Origin: Streptomyces sp. WMMB 322 | GTDB taxonomy: Bacteria > Actinomycetota > Actinomycetes > Streptomycetales > Streptomycetaceae | Length of the DNA: 64,000 bases | NCBI RefSeq assembly: GCF_900090145.1 | Contig: NZ_FMHI01000005.1 | Coordinates: 310,001 to 374,000, forward strand | Direction of reading: 5' to 3' | In this document: piece after piece, positions 1-12,417 of the stretch | How positions within the stretch are numbered: the first letter of the stretch is position 1 | How the letters are laid out: the number at the start of each line of letters is the position of its first letter | Program-made: the position numbers and the translations under genes | The notes under the pieces: model-generated | What the model was told of the DNA's origin: nothing | Seen by the model: only the letters and a program-made list of their open reading frames with translations | The model's database searches: none

Positions 1-1896
<1,896 letters not shown>

Positions 1897-2083
1897 CTCC
1901 CGCGCCCTCCCCTCACGCATGACCGACCGGTCCCCGAGGAACTCCATACAACAAGCATGCGGCACGCGCGGGATTCCCGGGCCTCATACGCCACCCCGCC
2001 CTTCCCCCGGGCCGGCCCCGCGCATCGCGGATCACGCAACTTCGCAGGCGGGGACGGGCGGGCAATGGGCGAACGTGAGCTAT

Positions 2084-2695
2084 CTATCGGACGAGACCCC
2101 AGCGGAAACCGAGGGCCACGGCGTGTGCCCGGTCCGACGCGCCGAGCTTCTTGAACAGCCGCCGTGCGTGGGTCTTCACCGTGTCCTCGGAGAGGAAGAG
2201 CTCCCGGCCGATCTCGGCGTTGGACCTGCCGTGGCTCATACCCTCCAGCACCTGGATCTCGCGTGCGGTGAGCGTGGGGGCGGCACCCATCTCGGCCGAA
2301 CGCAGTCGGCGCGGCGCGAGCCGCCACGTCGGGTCCGCGAGGGCCTGCGTGACCGTGGCGCGCAATTCGGCGCGCGAGGCGTCCTTGTGCAGGTAGCCGC
2401 GGGCGCCGGCTGCCACGGCGAGTGCGACGCCGTCGAGGTCCTCGGCAACCGTCAGCATGATGATGCGGGCACCGGGGTCGGCCGACAGGAGCCGCCGCAC
2501 GGTCTCAACACCACCGAGACCGGGCATGCGGACATCCATGAGGATGAGGTCGGACCTGTCGGCGCCCCAGCGGCGAAGGACTTCCTCGCCGTTGGCCGCC
2601 GTCGTCACGCGCTCGACGCCGGGCACGGTCGCGACCGCGCGGCGGAGCGCCTCTCGGGCAAGCGGGGAATCGTCACAGACGAGGACGGATGTCAT
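2084..2695 (-). CDS. bldM: Response regulator BldM (orphan, sporulation)
   Basis: A 203-residue NarL/FixJ-type response regulator: receiver domain (VLVCDDSP, phosphoacceptor context LILMDVRMPG, and HKDAS) followed by a LuxR-type helix-turn-helix (LTAREIQVLEGM, EDTVKTHARRLFKKLG). Length and neighbours identify BldM, an orphan regulator of aerial development in Streptomyces that acts as a homodimer or as a heterodimer with WhiI. No histidine kinase is adjacent, as expected for an orphan. The ATG at 2693-2695 matches the receiver-domain boundary; the reading frame stays open upstream to 2833, but that extension looks non-coding. whiD diverges from it. Confidence 0.95.
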   Translation of the reverse strand: MTSVLVCDDSPLAREALRRAVATVPGVERVTTAANGEEVLRRWGADRSDLILMDVRMPGLGGVETVRRLLSADPGARIIMLTVAEDLDGVALAVAAGARGYLHKDASRAELRATVTQALADPTWRLAPRRLRSAEMGAAPTLTAREIQVLEGMSHGRSNAEIGRELFLSEDTVKTHARRLFKKLGASDRAHAVALGFRWGLVR

Positions 2696-3069
2696 GACCG
2701 CCCTCCGCAGCTGATGCGCGTCACCTTGAGCCTCCAGGCTGTTACGAGTCGTCACCTGTGCGGTTGACACCCCTCGGACAACAGTGCCCGAGATCGTTCC
2801 GCCAACCGCCTCCGCACACTCAACGACGGTCACCCAAAAGAGTTACGGGTTTCGGCCACCGCCATCAGCACTCTACGTGATCGCGCGTACACAGATCTGC
2901 CGCGTCGCACTGAAGGGTTTCCCCGAGTGGCGTCTTTTGCCTTTTGCCCTATTTAGCAGACTTAGCGCTCCTTCTTGCTTTCTTTCGGCTAGGTTCGCAA
3001 TGAGTCATATTTGTCTATAAATGGACGGAGCGAGAGCGAGCCCCACGTACGCCGACGAGAGGACACGCA
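2696..3069. promoter_or_regulatory. bldM-whiD divergent control region
   Basis: This 374-bp non-coding interval must hold the promoters of both developmental genes. Its part near whiD (about 2930-3030) is strikingly AT-rich for this genome, with two adjacent TTTTGCC copies, T-tracts and TATAAATG near 3015. A GACAC pentamer, the core WhiA target, occurs in GTTGACACC near bldM (about 2763-2771). I could not fix the -10/-35 elements. In Streptomyces, bldM and whiD are developmentally regulated by factors such as BldD, WhiG and WhiA. Confidence 0.6.
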
Positions 3070-3381
3070 ATGGCAGACTTCTCCCGCCTACCGGGCCCCA
3101 ACGCCGACCTGTGGGACTGGCAGCTGCTCGCCGCCTGCCGCGGAGTCGACAGCTCTCTCTTCTTCCACCCCGAGGGCGAGCGCGGCGCCGCCCGCAGCGC
3201 TCGCGAGGCATCGGCCAAGGAAGTCTGCATGCGCTGCCCGGTCCGCTCGGAGTGCGCGGCCCACGCGCTGGCCGTACGTGAGCCGTACGGGGTGTGGGGC
3301 GGACTGACCGAGGACGAGCGCGAGGAACTGATGGGGCGGGCCCGCAGCAGGCTCGTCGCCGTGCCGGACAGCCAGAATTGA
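3070..3381 (+). CDS. whiD: WhiB-family iron-sulfur regulator WhiD
   Basis: A 103-residue Wbl protein needed in Streptomyces for spore maturation and septation. The four cluster-ligand cysteines are C23, C53, C56 and C62 (CMRC pair), followed by the family turn motif GVWGG at about 74-78 and a basic C-terminal tail (RARSRL). Wbl proteins bind a [4Fe-4S] cluster sensitive to O2 and NO and contact the main sigma factor. The ATG at 3070 has AGAGG upstream. It stands alone, divergent from bldM, with about 150 bp of non-coding sequence before the next gene. Confidence 0.95.
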   Translation: MADFSRLPGPNADLWDWQLLAACRGVDSSLFFHPEGERGAARSAREASAKEVCMRCPVRSECAAHALAVREPYGVWGGLTEDEREELMGRARSRLVAVPDSQN

Positions 3382-3534
3382 GCAGAAACGTTTTGACCGA
3401 CACCGCGCTCCAGGGGGGCCGGACCGTACAGGCCCTCACCCGCGTCCCGTCCCCTTCCTTCCGCCGCCGCACATCTGCACAGCCGGTACGGAAACCGGTC
3501 GTCCGCGGAAATTCACCCGCATAGCCTGACGCCC

Positions 3535-4197
3535 ATGAAATTGCTGTCCGTCAATGTCGCCGGCCCCCTGCACGCCCCTGCGTACACCGACGCACCGGGG
3601 AATCTCACGGGCATCGACAAGCGCCCCGCCCCCGGGCCCGTCGAAGTGACCCCGCCCGGGCCGAAGGGAACCGGCGGCAGCGGCCTCGCAGGGGACACCA
3701 TCGGCGACATGCGCCACCACGGCGGCGACGACCAGGCCGTCTACGCCTTCTCGCGCGAAGACCTCGACGACTGGGCGCACGAACTCGGCCGGGAACCGGC
3801 CAACGGCTCGTTCGGCGAGAACCTGACCACCCGAGGGCTGGACGTCAACGGCGCCCGCATCGGCGAGCGCTGGCTCGTGGGAAGCCGGGTCGTGCTGGAG
3901 GTGACCGCGCCGCGCATCCCCTGCCGTACGTTCGCGGGCCGGCTCGGCGAGGGGGGCTGGGTCAAGCGCTTCACCGACAGGGCCCGGCCCGGGGCGTATC
4001 TGCGGGTGATCGAGCCCGGGCAGGTGTGCGCCGGCGACGCGATCGAGATCGTGCACCGTCCCGGCCACGAAGTGACCGTGAGTTTCCACTTCCGCGCACT
4101 GACACGGGAGCCGGAGCTGCTGCCGCGTGTGCTGGCGGCGGGCGACGCGCTCCATCCTCAGGCCCGCCGCAATGCCCTGCGGCGCACGGGCGGTTGA
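3535..4197 (+). CDS. MOSC domain-containing protein
   Basis: A 220-residue stand-alone MOSC protein. The domain's conserved features are visible: GDTIGD-RHHGG at about 53-64, FGENL near 93-97, the G-x-R-x-x-IG segment, and the putative sulfur-carrying cysteine C130 in RIPCRTF. MOSC proteins handle sulfur or molybdenum-cofactor chemistry, and YiiM-like members reduce N-hydroxylated compounds. No molybdenum-cofactor genes are nearby, so the substrate cannot be inferred. It is 20 nt upstream of the SDR gene and probably cotranscribed with it. Confidence 0.85.
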   Translation: MKLLSVNVAGPLHAPAYTDAPGNLTGIDKRPAPGPVEVTPPGPKGTGGSGLAGDTIGDMRHHGGDDQAVYAFSREDLDDWAHELGREPANGSFGENLTTRGLDVNGARIGERWLVGSRVVLEVTAPRIPCRTFAGRLGEGGWVKRFTDRARPGAYLRVIEPGQVCAGDAIEIVHRPGHEVTVSFHFRALTREPELLPRVLAAGDALHPQARRNALRRTGG

Positions 4198-4217
4198 CCC
4201 GCGGATAGCGTGCCCTC

Positions 4218-4991
4218 ATGACGACTGCGCTGATCACGGGATCGACCGCCGGCCTCGGAGCTGCCTTCGCCCGACGGCTCGCACGGGACGGGCACCACCT
4301 CGTAATGGTCGCCCGCGACAAGGAACGGCTCTCGCAGGAGGCGACGCGCCTTCACGACCTGCACGGCGTCGAGGCGTCCGTGCTCGCCGCCGACCTCGCC
4401 ACCGACGAGGGCATCTCCGCGGTCGAGGAGCGGCTGCGGGACCGGGAGCACCCCGTGGACCTGCTGGTCAACAACGCCGGCTTCGGCAACAAGGGCACGT
4501 TCCTGGACGTGCCCGTCGAGGACGAGCTGACGATGCTCAAGGTCCACTGCGAGGCGGTCCTGCGGCTCACCTCGGTCGCGGCGGAGCGCATGCGGGAGCG
4601 GGGGCGCGGAGGTGTCCTGAACGTCGCGTCGGTCGCCGCGTTCGTCCCGCGCGGGACGTACGGGGCGAGCAAGGCGTGGGTCGTGCAGTTCACGCAGGGT
4701 GTGGCCAAGGACCTGGCGGGCTCGGGTGTGCGGCTGATGGCTCTGTGCCCCGGATTCGTGCGGACGGAGTTCCACGAGCGGGCCGGGATGGAGACCGGGA
4801 GCGTGCCCGGCTGGATGTGGCTGGAGGCGGACGACGTGGTCGACGCGGCGATGAAGGACCTGGCCCGCGGCAAGAGCCTCTCGATCCCGGACGCCCGCTA
4901 CAAGGCACTCATGGGTGCGGCGCGGCTCCTGCCCAGGGACCTGCTGACGAAGGCGTCGTCGACGACGGGCCGCCGGTTCGGCCCCCGCTGA
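4218..4991 (+). CDS. Short-chain dehydrogenase/reductase (SDR)
   Basis: A 257-residue classical SDR with an N-terminal Rossmann fold: TGSTAGLG at 7-14 binds the cofactor, NNAG lies at 85-88, and the catalytic set S138, Y148, K152 (YGASK) is complete. Arg32-Asp33 after the second beta strand hints at NADP preference. The pattern resembles YqjQ/DltE-like oxidoreductases, but the substrate is unknown. It converges on groEL1, and a shared terminator hairpin lies between them. Confidence 0.9.
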   Translation: MTTALITGSTAGLGAAFARRLARDGHHLVMVARDKERLSQEATRLHDLHGVEASVLAADLATDEGISAVEERLRDREHPVDLLVNNAGFGNKGTFLDVPVEDELTMLKVHCEAVLRLTSVAAERMRERGRGGVLNVASVAAFVPRGTYGASKAWVVQFTQGVAKDLAGSGVRLMALCPGFVRTEFHERAGMETGSVPGWMWLEADDVVDAAMKDLARGKSLSIPDARYKALMGAARLLPRDLLTKASSTTGRRFGPR

Positions 4992-5027
4992 CAGCCACGG
5001 CACGGACGGGACGCCCGTACGCGCGAA

Positions 5028-5057
5028 GGCCCGGTACCCCGCGACGGGTACCGGGCC
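5028..5057. terminator. Bidirectional terminator between SDR gene and groEL1
   Basis: A perfect 12-bp stem, GGCCCGGTACCC (5028-5039) with GGGTACCGGGCC (5046-5057), and a 6-nt loop, placed between convergent stop codons. No strong U-tract follows, which is common for terminators in high-GC actinobacteria. Confidence 0.8.
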
Positions 5058-5072
5058 TCTGCGTGTGACGCG

Positions 5073-6779
<1,707 letters not shown>

Positions 6780-6806
6780 TCAGAAATGTCTTCCGGCTGC
6801 GGTGAC

Positions 6807-7112
6807 TTACTTCTCGACGATCGCGAGAACGTCGCGAGCCGAGAGGACGAGGTACTCCTCGCCGCTGTACTTCACCTCGGTGCCGCCGTACTTGCTGTAC
6901 AGCACGATGTCGCCGACGTTCACGTCGAGCGGCAGACGGTCGCCGTTCTCGAAGCGGCCGGGGCCGACAGCCAGGACCGTGCCCTCCTGGGGCTTCTCCT
7001 TGGCGGTGTCAGGAATGACCAGGCCCGAGGCCGTGGTCTCCTCGGCGTCGAGCGGCTGGACCACAATGCGGTCCTCGAGCGGCTTGATGGCAACCTTGCT
7101 GGCGGTCGTCAC
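6807..7112 (-). CDS. groES: Co-chaperonin GroES
   Basis: A 101-residue 10-kDa co-chaperonin that caps the GroEL ring. The mobile loop ([16 protein letters not shown]), the [13 protein letters not shown] segment and the C-terminal [12 protein letters not shown] are all characteristic. It starts at GTG (7110-7112), supported by AAGGGGGAGG upstream. It is the first gene of the groES-groEL1 operon. Confidence 0.97.
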   Translation of the reverse strand: MTTASKVAIKPLEDRIVVQPLDAEETTASGLVIPDTAKEKPQEGTVLAVGPGRFENGDRLPLDVNVGDIVLYSKYGGTEVKYSGEEYLVLSARDVLAIVEK

Positions 7113-7215
7113 GATCCGACCTCCCCCTTCGGAGATCTCATAACGGGGTCTTATGTCTGGGGTGGCGACCTGGCAGATCCGTCGTCGCGGGTGCCGGATC
7201 TTCCTGTCGCTGTGT

Positions 7216-7242
7216 CTGGCACTCGCATTGGGAGAGTGCCAG
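7216..7242. promoter_or_regulatory. CIRCE operator 1 (HrcA site)
   Basis: Inverted repeat CTGGCACTC, 9-nt spacer, GAGTGCCAG: a perfect 9-bp dyad matching the CIRCE architecture (TTAGCACTC-N9-GAGTGCTAA) with changes at the ends. It is downstream of the groES -10 element in the direction of transcription, so it would lie in the leader. It is expected to bind the heat-shock repressor HrcA. Confidence 0.92.
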
Positions 7243-7247
7243 AGCCG

Positions 7248-7276
7248 ACATTATGCCGCGGTTAGCACTCCGTCAA
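7248..7276 (-). promoter_or_regulatory. groES promoter
   Basis: On the minus strand TTGACG (7271-7276) and TAATGT (7248-7253) are separated by exactly 17 nt, a good match to the housekeeping-sigma consensus. The -35 box lies in the spacer of CIRCE operator 2, so repressor binding there would block the promoter. Confidence 0.8.
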
Positions 7277-7288
7277 CCAGAGTGCCAG
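7262..7288. promoter_or_regulatory. CIRCE operator 2 (HrcA site)
   Basis: TTAGCACTC, 9-nt spacer, GAGTGCCAG. The left half-site is the exact CIRCE consensus. It overlaps the groES -35 hexamer. Together with operator 1, 19 bp away, it gives a double-operator arrangement. Confidence 0.92.
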
Positions 7289-7351
7289 TCGCGCCGGTGC
7301 CTCCGTCCCCTCCCCCGGGCGGAACCGGTCGCCGCCGGAGGCGAGAATGCG

Positions 7352-8560
7352 GTGGTGGACCGTGAGGCGTTCGCCGCGTTGCTCGGCGATGAAGGACAGG
7401 CGCTGCTGGGCTCGTTGGAGCACTACGAGCCGGAGAGCGAGCTGGCCGTGGCGACGAGGCTGCGGCGTACACACGCGCCGGAACTGGTGTCGGCCGCCCT
7501 CGGCCAGGCACGGCTGCGGCAGCGGGCGGCGGCGAAGTTCGGCGCCGAGGACGCGGCGAGGATGTACTTCACACCGGCCGGTCTGGAGCAGTCGACGCGG
7601 GCGAACGTCGCCGCCCACCGGGCGGAGCGCTTCCGCCGGTCCGGGGTGGAGCGTCCGGCAGATCTGTGCTGCGGCATCGGCGGGGACGCAATCGCACTGG
7701 CTCGCGCCGGAATGCACGTACTGGCGGTCGACAGCGATCCGTTGACGTGCGACGTCGTACGGGCGAACGCCGCGGCGCTCGGGCTCGGCGACCGCATCGA
7801 GGTCCGCTGCCAGGACGTCGGCGACGCCGACGTCTCGGGTTGCGACGCCCTCTTCGCGGACCCCGCGCGCCGGGGCGGCAAGGGCCGGGTCTTCGACCCC
7901 GAGGCGTACTCCCCGCCGCTGTCGTGGGCCGTCGCGGCGGCGCGGCGCTTCCCGCACTCGGCGCTGAAGGTGGCGCCCGGCATTCCGCACGAGGCGGTTC
8001 CCGGCGACGCGGAGGCGGAGTGGATCTCGGACTCGGGGGACGTCAAGGAGGCCGTGCTGTGGTTCGGCGCCGCGGGGCCAGCAGGCACAGCGGAAAGTTC
8101 CCCCGTACGGGCGACATTGCTGCCCGCGGGGCGTTCACTCTCGTCGCGGGGACTGCCCGATCCGCCGGTCGGGCCGGTGGGCCGCTTCCTCTACGAGCCG
8201 GACGGCGCGGTGGTGCGCGCGCACCTCGTGGCGGAAGTGGCGGCGGACCTGGACGGCAGGCTCATCGACCCGACGATCGCCTATGTGACGTGCGACGAGG
8301 CGCGCTCCACCCCGTACGCCACCGGCTACGCGATCACCGATGTGCTGCCCTTCCAGCTGAAGCGGCTGCGGGCGCTGTTGCGCGAGCGCCGCGTCGGCGT
8401 GGCCACCATCAAGAAGCGGGGCTCGGCGGTCGAGCCGACCGAGCTGCGCAAGAAGCTCAAGCTCGAAGGCCCGGGCGAATGCACGGTGTTCCTCACGCGG
8501 GTCGCGGGCGCACCCACGGTGCTGCTCGGGCATCCACTCGGTTCGCCTGCGGGGGCCTGA
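7352..8560 (+). CDS. Class I SAM-dependent methyltransferase, THUMP-like C-terminus
   Basis: A protein of about 402 residues with a Rossmann methyltransferase core: SAM motif DLCCGIGGDAIALA at about 104-117, an acidic residue after the next strand (AVDSDP), and DPARRGG in the motif IV position. The C-terminal part (PFQLKRLRALLRERRVG onward) resembles the THUMP-like region seen in this actinobacterial family, suggesting an RNA substrate; this is inference. The GTG at 7352 follows GGAGG by 10 nt; a GTG at 7355 is equally possible. The reading frame extends upstream to 7253 but would overlap the divergent groES control region. Confidence 0.85.
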   Translation: MVDREAFAALLGDEGQALLGSLEHYEPESELAVATRLRRTHAPELVSAALGQARLRQRAAAKFGAEDAARMYFTPAGLEQSTRANVAAHRAERFRRSGVERPADLCCGIGGDAIALARAGMHVLAVDSDPLTCDVVRANAAALGLGDRIEVRCQDVGDADVSGCDALFADPARRGGKGRVFDPEAYSPPLSWAVAAARRFPHSALKVAPGIPHEAVPGDAEAEWISDSGDVKEAVLWFGAAGPAGTAESSPVRATLLPAGRSLSSRGLPDPPVGPVGRFLYEPDGAVVRAHLVAEVAADLDGRLIDPTIAYVTCDEARSTPYATGYAITDVLPFQLKRLRALLRERRVGVATIKKRGSAVEPTELRKKLKLEGPGECTVFLTRVAGAPTVLLGHPLGSPAGA

Positions 8561-8757
8561 CCGAACCGGGCTGCGGCGGAACGGAGTTGACCGGGGCGGT
8601 GCCCGTGCGAGCCGGAGCCGCCCGCGAGCTGTCGGGACGTAACCAGGCGTCGTCCGGGGGCAGTCGGCAAAGTCCGCTGCGAAGTACAGGTCTTCCCGAT
8701 CCTGTTGACGTGCCGTGCGAAGTGACACGCAGGCATCGGCCCCGGGCCTTCGGGCCC
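8561..8757. other. Convergent intergenic region
   Basis: About 200 bp between the ends of two convergent genes. I see no convincing ORF, RNA gene or long perfect hairpin here. Confidence 0.5.
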
Positions 8758-9006
8758 TCAGACCTGTTCGAACCGCCAGCGGTGCACCGGGCGGGCGCTC
8801 AACTGCGCCGGGGGATCCGGTAGTTCGGGAAGCTTCTCGGACAGCTCCGCGGACCACCAGGTGATGACCAGGACGCGGCCACCCGGAGCCCGGAAGGTCT
8901 CCCGGCGCTGCGGGGAACCCTCCAGCTCCTGGGCAGAGGCCCAGGAGAGGAGTTCACCGCCGCGGCCCTCGGCCGCCTTCGCCTCCCACATCAGCGCGAC
9001 CGTCAT
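8758..9006 (-). CDS. Small conserved-context protein downstream of tsaD
   Basis: An 82-residue protein starting [11 protein letters not shown] and rich in Trp, Glu and Pro, with no signal peptide or membrane segment. Its ATG overlaps the tsaD stop codon (ATGA, 9003-9006), so it is probably translationally coupled and is the last gene of the tsaB-rimI-tsaD operon. I do not recognise the family. The compact size and strand-rich look ([10 protein letters not shown]) could fit a small antibiotic-biosynthesis-monooxygenase-like fold, but that is only a guess. Confidence 0.7.
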   Translation of the reverse strand: MTVALMWEAKAAEGRGGELLSWASAQELEGSPQRRETFRAPGGRVLVITWWSAELSEKLPELPDPPAQLSARPVHRWRFEQV

Positions 9007-10130
9007 GAGTAGAGGTTCTCCCGGCTCAGTTCGTGCACGTGGTCGTGGGTGTGGGTGTGACCGTGCCCGTGGACGTGCGTGTGCCCCTGGCCGGGCAGGT
9101 GCGGTTCGGTGACCGGGAGCGAGGAGTCCGCGGGAAGGTCCCAGTCGGAGGCGGCGCGGCGGCGCGCGACCATCTCGGCACCGAGAGCCGCGACCATCGC
9201 CCCGTTGTCCGTGCACAGCTTGGGACGGGGCACGCGCAGCTCGATACCGGCGTCGGCGCAGCGCTCCTCGGCCATGGCGCGCAGGCGCGAGTTGGCCGCG
9301 ACGCCGCCGCCGATCATCAGATGGGACACGCCCTCGTCCTTGCAGGCCCGGACGGCCTTGCGCGTCAGAACGTCGGCGACCGCCTCCTGGAAGGACGCGC
9401 TCACATCGCGTACAGGCACCTCCTCACCCGCGTTGCGCCTGGCCTCGATCCACCTGGCCACGGCCGTCTTGAGACCCGAGAAGGAGAAGTCGTACGGGGC
9501 GTCGCGCGGACCCGTCAGACCGCGCGGGAACGCGATCGCGTCGGGGTTTCCCTCCCGTGCGTACCGGTCGATGACCGGGCCGCCCGGGAAGCCGAGATCG
9601 AGCACGCGCGCCACCTTGTCGAAGGCCTCCCCCGCCGCGTCGTCGATGGTCGAGCCGAGCGGACGGACGTCCGCAGTGATGTCGGGCGCCAGCAGCAGCG
9701 AGGAGTGTCCGCCGGAGACGAGCAGGGCCATCGTCGGTTCGGGAAGCGCGCCGTGTTCGAGCTGGTCGACGCAGATGTGGGACGCGAGGTGATTGACGCC
9801 GTACAGCGGCTTGCCGAGCGCGTACGCGTACGCCTTGGCGGCGCTGACACCCACGAGAAGGGCGCCCGCGAGCCCCGGGCCCGCGGTGACCGCGACGGCG
9901 TCGAGGTCGGAGGCGGCGACCCCGGCGTCGCGCAGGGCACGTTCGATGGTGGGGACCATCGCCTCCAGATGGGCCCGGCTGGCGACCTCGGGCACGACGC
10001 CGCCGAAGCGTGCGTGCTCGTCGACGCTGGAGGCGACGGCGTCGGCGAGCAGCGTATGGCCGCGGACGATGCCGACGCCGGTCTCGTCGCAAGAGGTCTC
10101 GATGCCGAGCACGAGAGGTTCGTCAGCCAT
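9003..10130 (-). CDS. tsaD: tRNA t6A37 threonylcarbamoyltransferase TsaD, His-rich tail
   Basis: The 375-residue catalytic subunit of the t6A complex; it transfers threonylcarbamoyl from TC-AMP to A37 of ANN-decoding tRNAs. The ASKHA fold is clear: ETSCDETG at the N-terminus, the metal-binding HLASH motif, and [10 protein letters not shown] near the C-terminus. After the normal domain comes a tail with nine histidines in an alternating pattern (about 350-367), then [10 protein letters not shown]. Its start overlaps the rimI end by 8 nt and its stop overlaps the next gene by 4 nt. Confidence 0.97.
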   Translation of the reverse strand: MADEPLVLGIETSCDETGVGIVRGHTLLADAVASSVDEHARFGGVVPEVASRAHLEAMVPTIERALRDAGVAASDLDAVAVTAGPGLAGALLVGVSAAKAYAYALGKPLYGVNHLASHICVDQLEHGALPEPTMALLVSGGHSSLLLAPDITADVRPLGSTIDDAAGEAFDKVARVLDLGFPGGPVIDRYAREGNPDAIAFPRGLTGPRDAPYDFSFSGLKTAVARWIEARRNAGEEVPVRDVSASFQEAVADVLTRKAVRACKDEGVSHLMIGGGVAANSRLRAMAEERCADAGIELRVPRPKLCTDNGAMVAALGAEMVARRRAASDWDLPADSSLPVTEPHLPGQGHTHVHGHGHTHTHDHVHELSRENLYS

Positions 10131-10692
10131 GATTCTTCGTTCCTTGGGAGTTCGTCGAGGGGGCGGGGTTCTCCAGGCGCATCACGAGGGCGTCCACGTT
10201 GCCGGGCTGGTAGTAGCCGCGGCGGCGCCCGATCCGGGTGAAGCCGAAGCGCTCGTAGAGACGTTGGGCGGGTGCGTTGTCCACGCGGACCTCCAGCAGC
10301 ACCTCGTGGCAGCCGAACCCTGCGGCCGCGGCGAGGAGCTCGCCGAGCAGGCGGGCGCCGAGGCCGGTGCCGCGGCAGGAGGGCAGCACGCCGATGGTCT
10401 GGATGTCGCCCGTGCCGCCGACCGCGGCCAGGCCGCCGTAGCCCACGAGCATGCGCCCGGCGCCGGCGTCCACGTGCTCGGCATCCTGTTCCTCGGCCAC
10501 GATGTAGCGACGGGTCGCCCCGGGGCCGCGGGCGTGCGCGAGTTCCGACCAGAAGAGGCCTGCCGACCAGGCGTCCTCGGGAAAGAGGACCCGTTCGAGT
10601 TCGAGCACGCGCTCGATGTCCCACCAGCGCATCTCACGGAGCACGACACCGGCGCTGCCCCCGCGGCGGTCCTCGGCGGCGGTCCGGGTCAC
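10123..10692 (-). CDS. rimI: Ribosomal-protein-alanine N-acetyltransferase RimI
   Basis: A 189-residue GNAT acetyltransferase. The acetyl-CoA motif [18 protein letters not shown] and the following strand ([22 protein letters not shown]) are typical of RimI, which acetylates the N-terminus of ribosomal protein S18. The chosen GTG at 10690-10692 overlaps the tsaB stop as GTGA, giving translational coupling; MRWWDIERV, where the domain begins, is an alternative start about 20 codons later. The tsaB-rimI-tsaD order is common in bacteria. Confidence 0.93.
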   Translation of the reverse strand: MTRTAAEDRRGGSAGVVLREMRWWDIERVLELERVLFPEDAWSAGLFWSELAHARGPGATRRYIVAEEQDAEHVDAGAGRMLVGYGGLAAVGGTGDIQTIGVLPSCRGTGLGARLLGELLAAAAGFGCHEVLLEVRVDNAPAQRLYERFGFTRIGRRRGYYQPGNVDALVMRLENPAPSTNSQGTKNHG

Positions 10693-11381
10693 TTCGGCGT
10701 GACCACCTTGTAGTTGGCGGGCACGCGGGCGTCGGGACGGCGCAGGTAGAGCGGCCTGGGCGGCGGGAACTCCTCGCCCTTGGCGAGCCTCTCGGCGGCG
10801 AGGCAGGCGAGCGCCGCGGCGGACTGGTCGAGGGGGAGATCCGTGCGCAGGCCCCCTGGGCCTGCGGCCTGGTGGGCCCCCCTGAAGATCTCCTCGTACA
10901 ACCGTGCCCCGGCACCCACGGCGGGCATCGCCGTGACGTCCGCGGGCAGTTCGCCGGGACGGTCGACTGACGGGTCTCCCAGGCGGGTCCGGGCGTCGGA
11001 GTACCGCGCCCAGTAGACCTCCTTGCGGCGGGCGTCCGTCGCCACGACGAAGGGGGTCTCCAGCCCGGAGGCGTACGCGATGCCGTCGAGCGTGCACATG
11101 CCGAGCACCGGTACCCCGAGGGCGGCGCCGAAGGACTCGGCCGTCGCCAGCCCGACCCGCAGCCCCGTGTACGGACCGGGGCCGATACCGACGACGATGC
11201 GGTCGACGTCCTGGAGCGGGTGGCCGGCCTCGCGCAGCACCCGGTCGACCGAGGGCAGCAGCAGCTCGCCGTGGCGACGGGCGTCGGTCTGGTCGCAGGC
11301 CGCGAGGAGGCGGTCACCGTCGGTGTCGTACAGCGCGACGGTGACGGCGGGAGTGGCGGTGTCGAGAGCTAGCAGCAGCAC
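10689..11381 (-). CDS. tsaB: t6A complex scaffold protein TsaB
   Basis: A 230-residue ASKHA-fold paralogue of TsaD that dimerises with it. The N-terminus (LLLALDTATPAVTVALY) and the motif GIGPGPYTGLRVGLA are diagnostic. The GTG at 11379-11381 sits exactly at the domain start; the frame is open to 11468, but the extension is basic and low-complexity. The ribosome site is weak. First gene of the tsaB-rimI-tsaD operon. Confidence 0.94.
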   Translation of the reverse strand: MLLLALDTATPAVTVALYDTDGDRLLAACDQTDARRHGELLLPSVDRVLREAGHPLQDVDRIVVGIGPGPYTGLRVGLATAESFGAALGVPVLGMCTLDGIAYASGLETPFVVATDARRKEVYWARYSDARTRLGDPSVDRPGELPADVTAMPAVGAGARLYEEIFRGAHQAAGPGGLRTDLPLDQSAAALACLAAERLAKGEEFPPPRPLYLRRPDARVPANYKVVTPK

Positions 11382-11824
11382 GGTAGCCAGCCTACGGCGA
11401 ACGCGCGGCCGCCGGTCCCGGGGTGCCGTGCGGGACGCTTTCGGGTGACTCACCGCATGCCAGGGCACGGGCGTGAGGGCTCAGGTGCGGGCGGGGGCAC
11501 GGGCGCGGGGGCACAGGCGCGAGGTCACGGGCAGGCGCGGCGCCGGGCGCCTCCGGCGAGGCCGGCCGTCCCGGAGCGGTGCCGTCCCGGAGCGGTGCGG
11601 TGCTCACCGGCGGAGGGGGATGCCGGGACGGGGATGCCGGGAAAGGGATGCCGGGACCGCCGCGCACTCGCCGGAAGCGCGGCCCCAGCGCTCCGGGGTC
11701 CCCGACTCGCCCCCGGTCGCGGGCAGATGCCGCTCCCGCACGCCCGGCGCTCGGGTCCGCTCCGCACCCCCTGCTGCTACCGTCGACGCTGCGAAATGCG
11801 GACTCGGAGAGGTGGCGGCGCACG
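11382..11824. repeat. Low-complexity GC-rich intergenic region with short repeats
   Basis: A non-coding interval of 443 bp between tsaB and a divergent gene. It holds three spaced copies of GGGATGCCGGGA (about 11617-11658), two copies of CCGTCCCGGAGCGGT just before them, and G-rich runs around 11470-11530. Promoters for both flanking genes should be here, but I could not place them. Confidence 0.6.
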
Positions 11825-12391
11825 GTGGCACGTGGCAGCAGCGCGGGAGCGGTAGTGGCCGCCCTTACGGCGGCGGCCCTCGCCGTCATCGGCTTCTTCA
11901 CATACCAGGCGAGCGCCGCGCAGGACCGCGACAAGGCGGGCTCCTCCGGCTCCTCCGACTCCCGCGGCGGTTCCGGGGGTCAGGCGGAGCGCGAGAAGAA
12001 GAAGCGGGAGACCAACCTCCCCGCGTTCTCGGGCACAGGCGAGCGGGTCGTGTACGACCTGGACCGGGACCGTGTCTGGCTGATGGGCCCGGATCAGGAG
12101 GTGAAGCGCACCTTCCGGGTGGCGCCCAGCTCCGTCGACCCGAAACCGGGGACCTACAAGGTCGAATCCCGCGCGCCGCACGTGACCGGCTCGGACGGAG
12201 TTCCGGTGGAGAACGTGGTGCGCTTCGCGACCAGCCAGGGAACGACCATAGGCTTCAGCTCCGCGCTCGACGGGTCGTTCCCGGAGGCCGACCCGCAGAA
12301 GCAGACCGGCGGGATCCGGGAGCGACGGGCGGACGGCGAGGCCATGTGGCTGTTCGCCACCATCGGCACGAAGGTCGTAGTGGTCCGCTGA
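11825..12391 (+). CDS. Membrane-anchored or exported protein of unknown function
   Basis: About 188 residues from a GTG at 11825: one hydrophobic segment at about 8-25 (AVVAALTAAALAVIGFF), a Ser/Gly/Lys linker, then a globular part. The globular part (VVYDLDRDRVWLMGP, KRTFRVAPSSVDPKPGTYKV) is reminiscent of the strand pattern of L,D-transpeptidase (YkuD) domains, but the catalytic HG/C motif is absent, so a catalytic role is unlikely. GGAGAGG lies about 13 nt upstream of the GTG. The frame is open upstream to 11579, across low-complexity sequence. Confidence 0.7.
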   Translation: MARGSSAGAVVAALTAAALAVIGFFTYQASAAQDRDKAGSSGSSDSRGGSGGQAEREKKKRETNLPAFSGTGERVVYDLDRDRVWLMGPDQEVKRTFRVAPSSVDPKPGTYKVESRAPHVTGSDGVPVENVVRFATSQGTTIGFSSALDGSFPEADPQKQTGGIRERRADGEAMWLFATIGTKVVVVR

Positions 12392-12417
12392 CGCGGCGCA
12401 CCCACGGCGGCTTCCCC

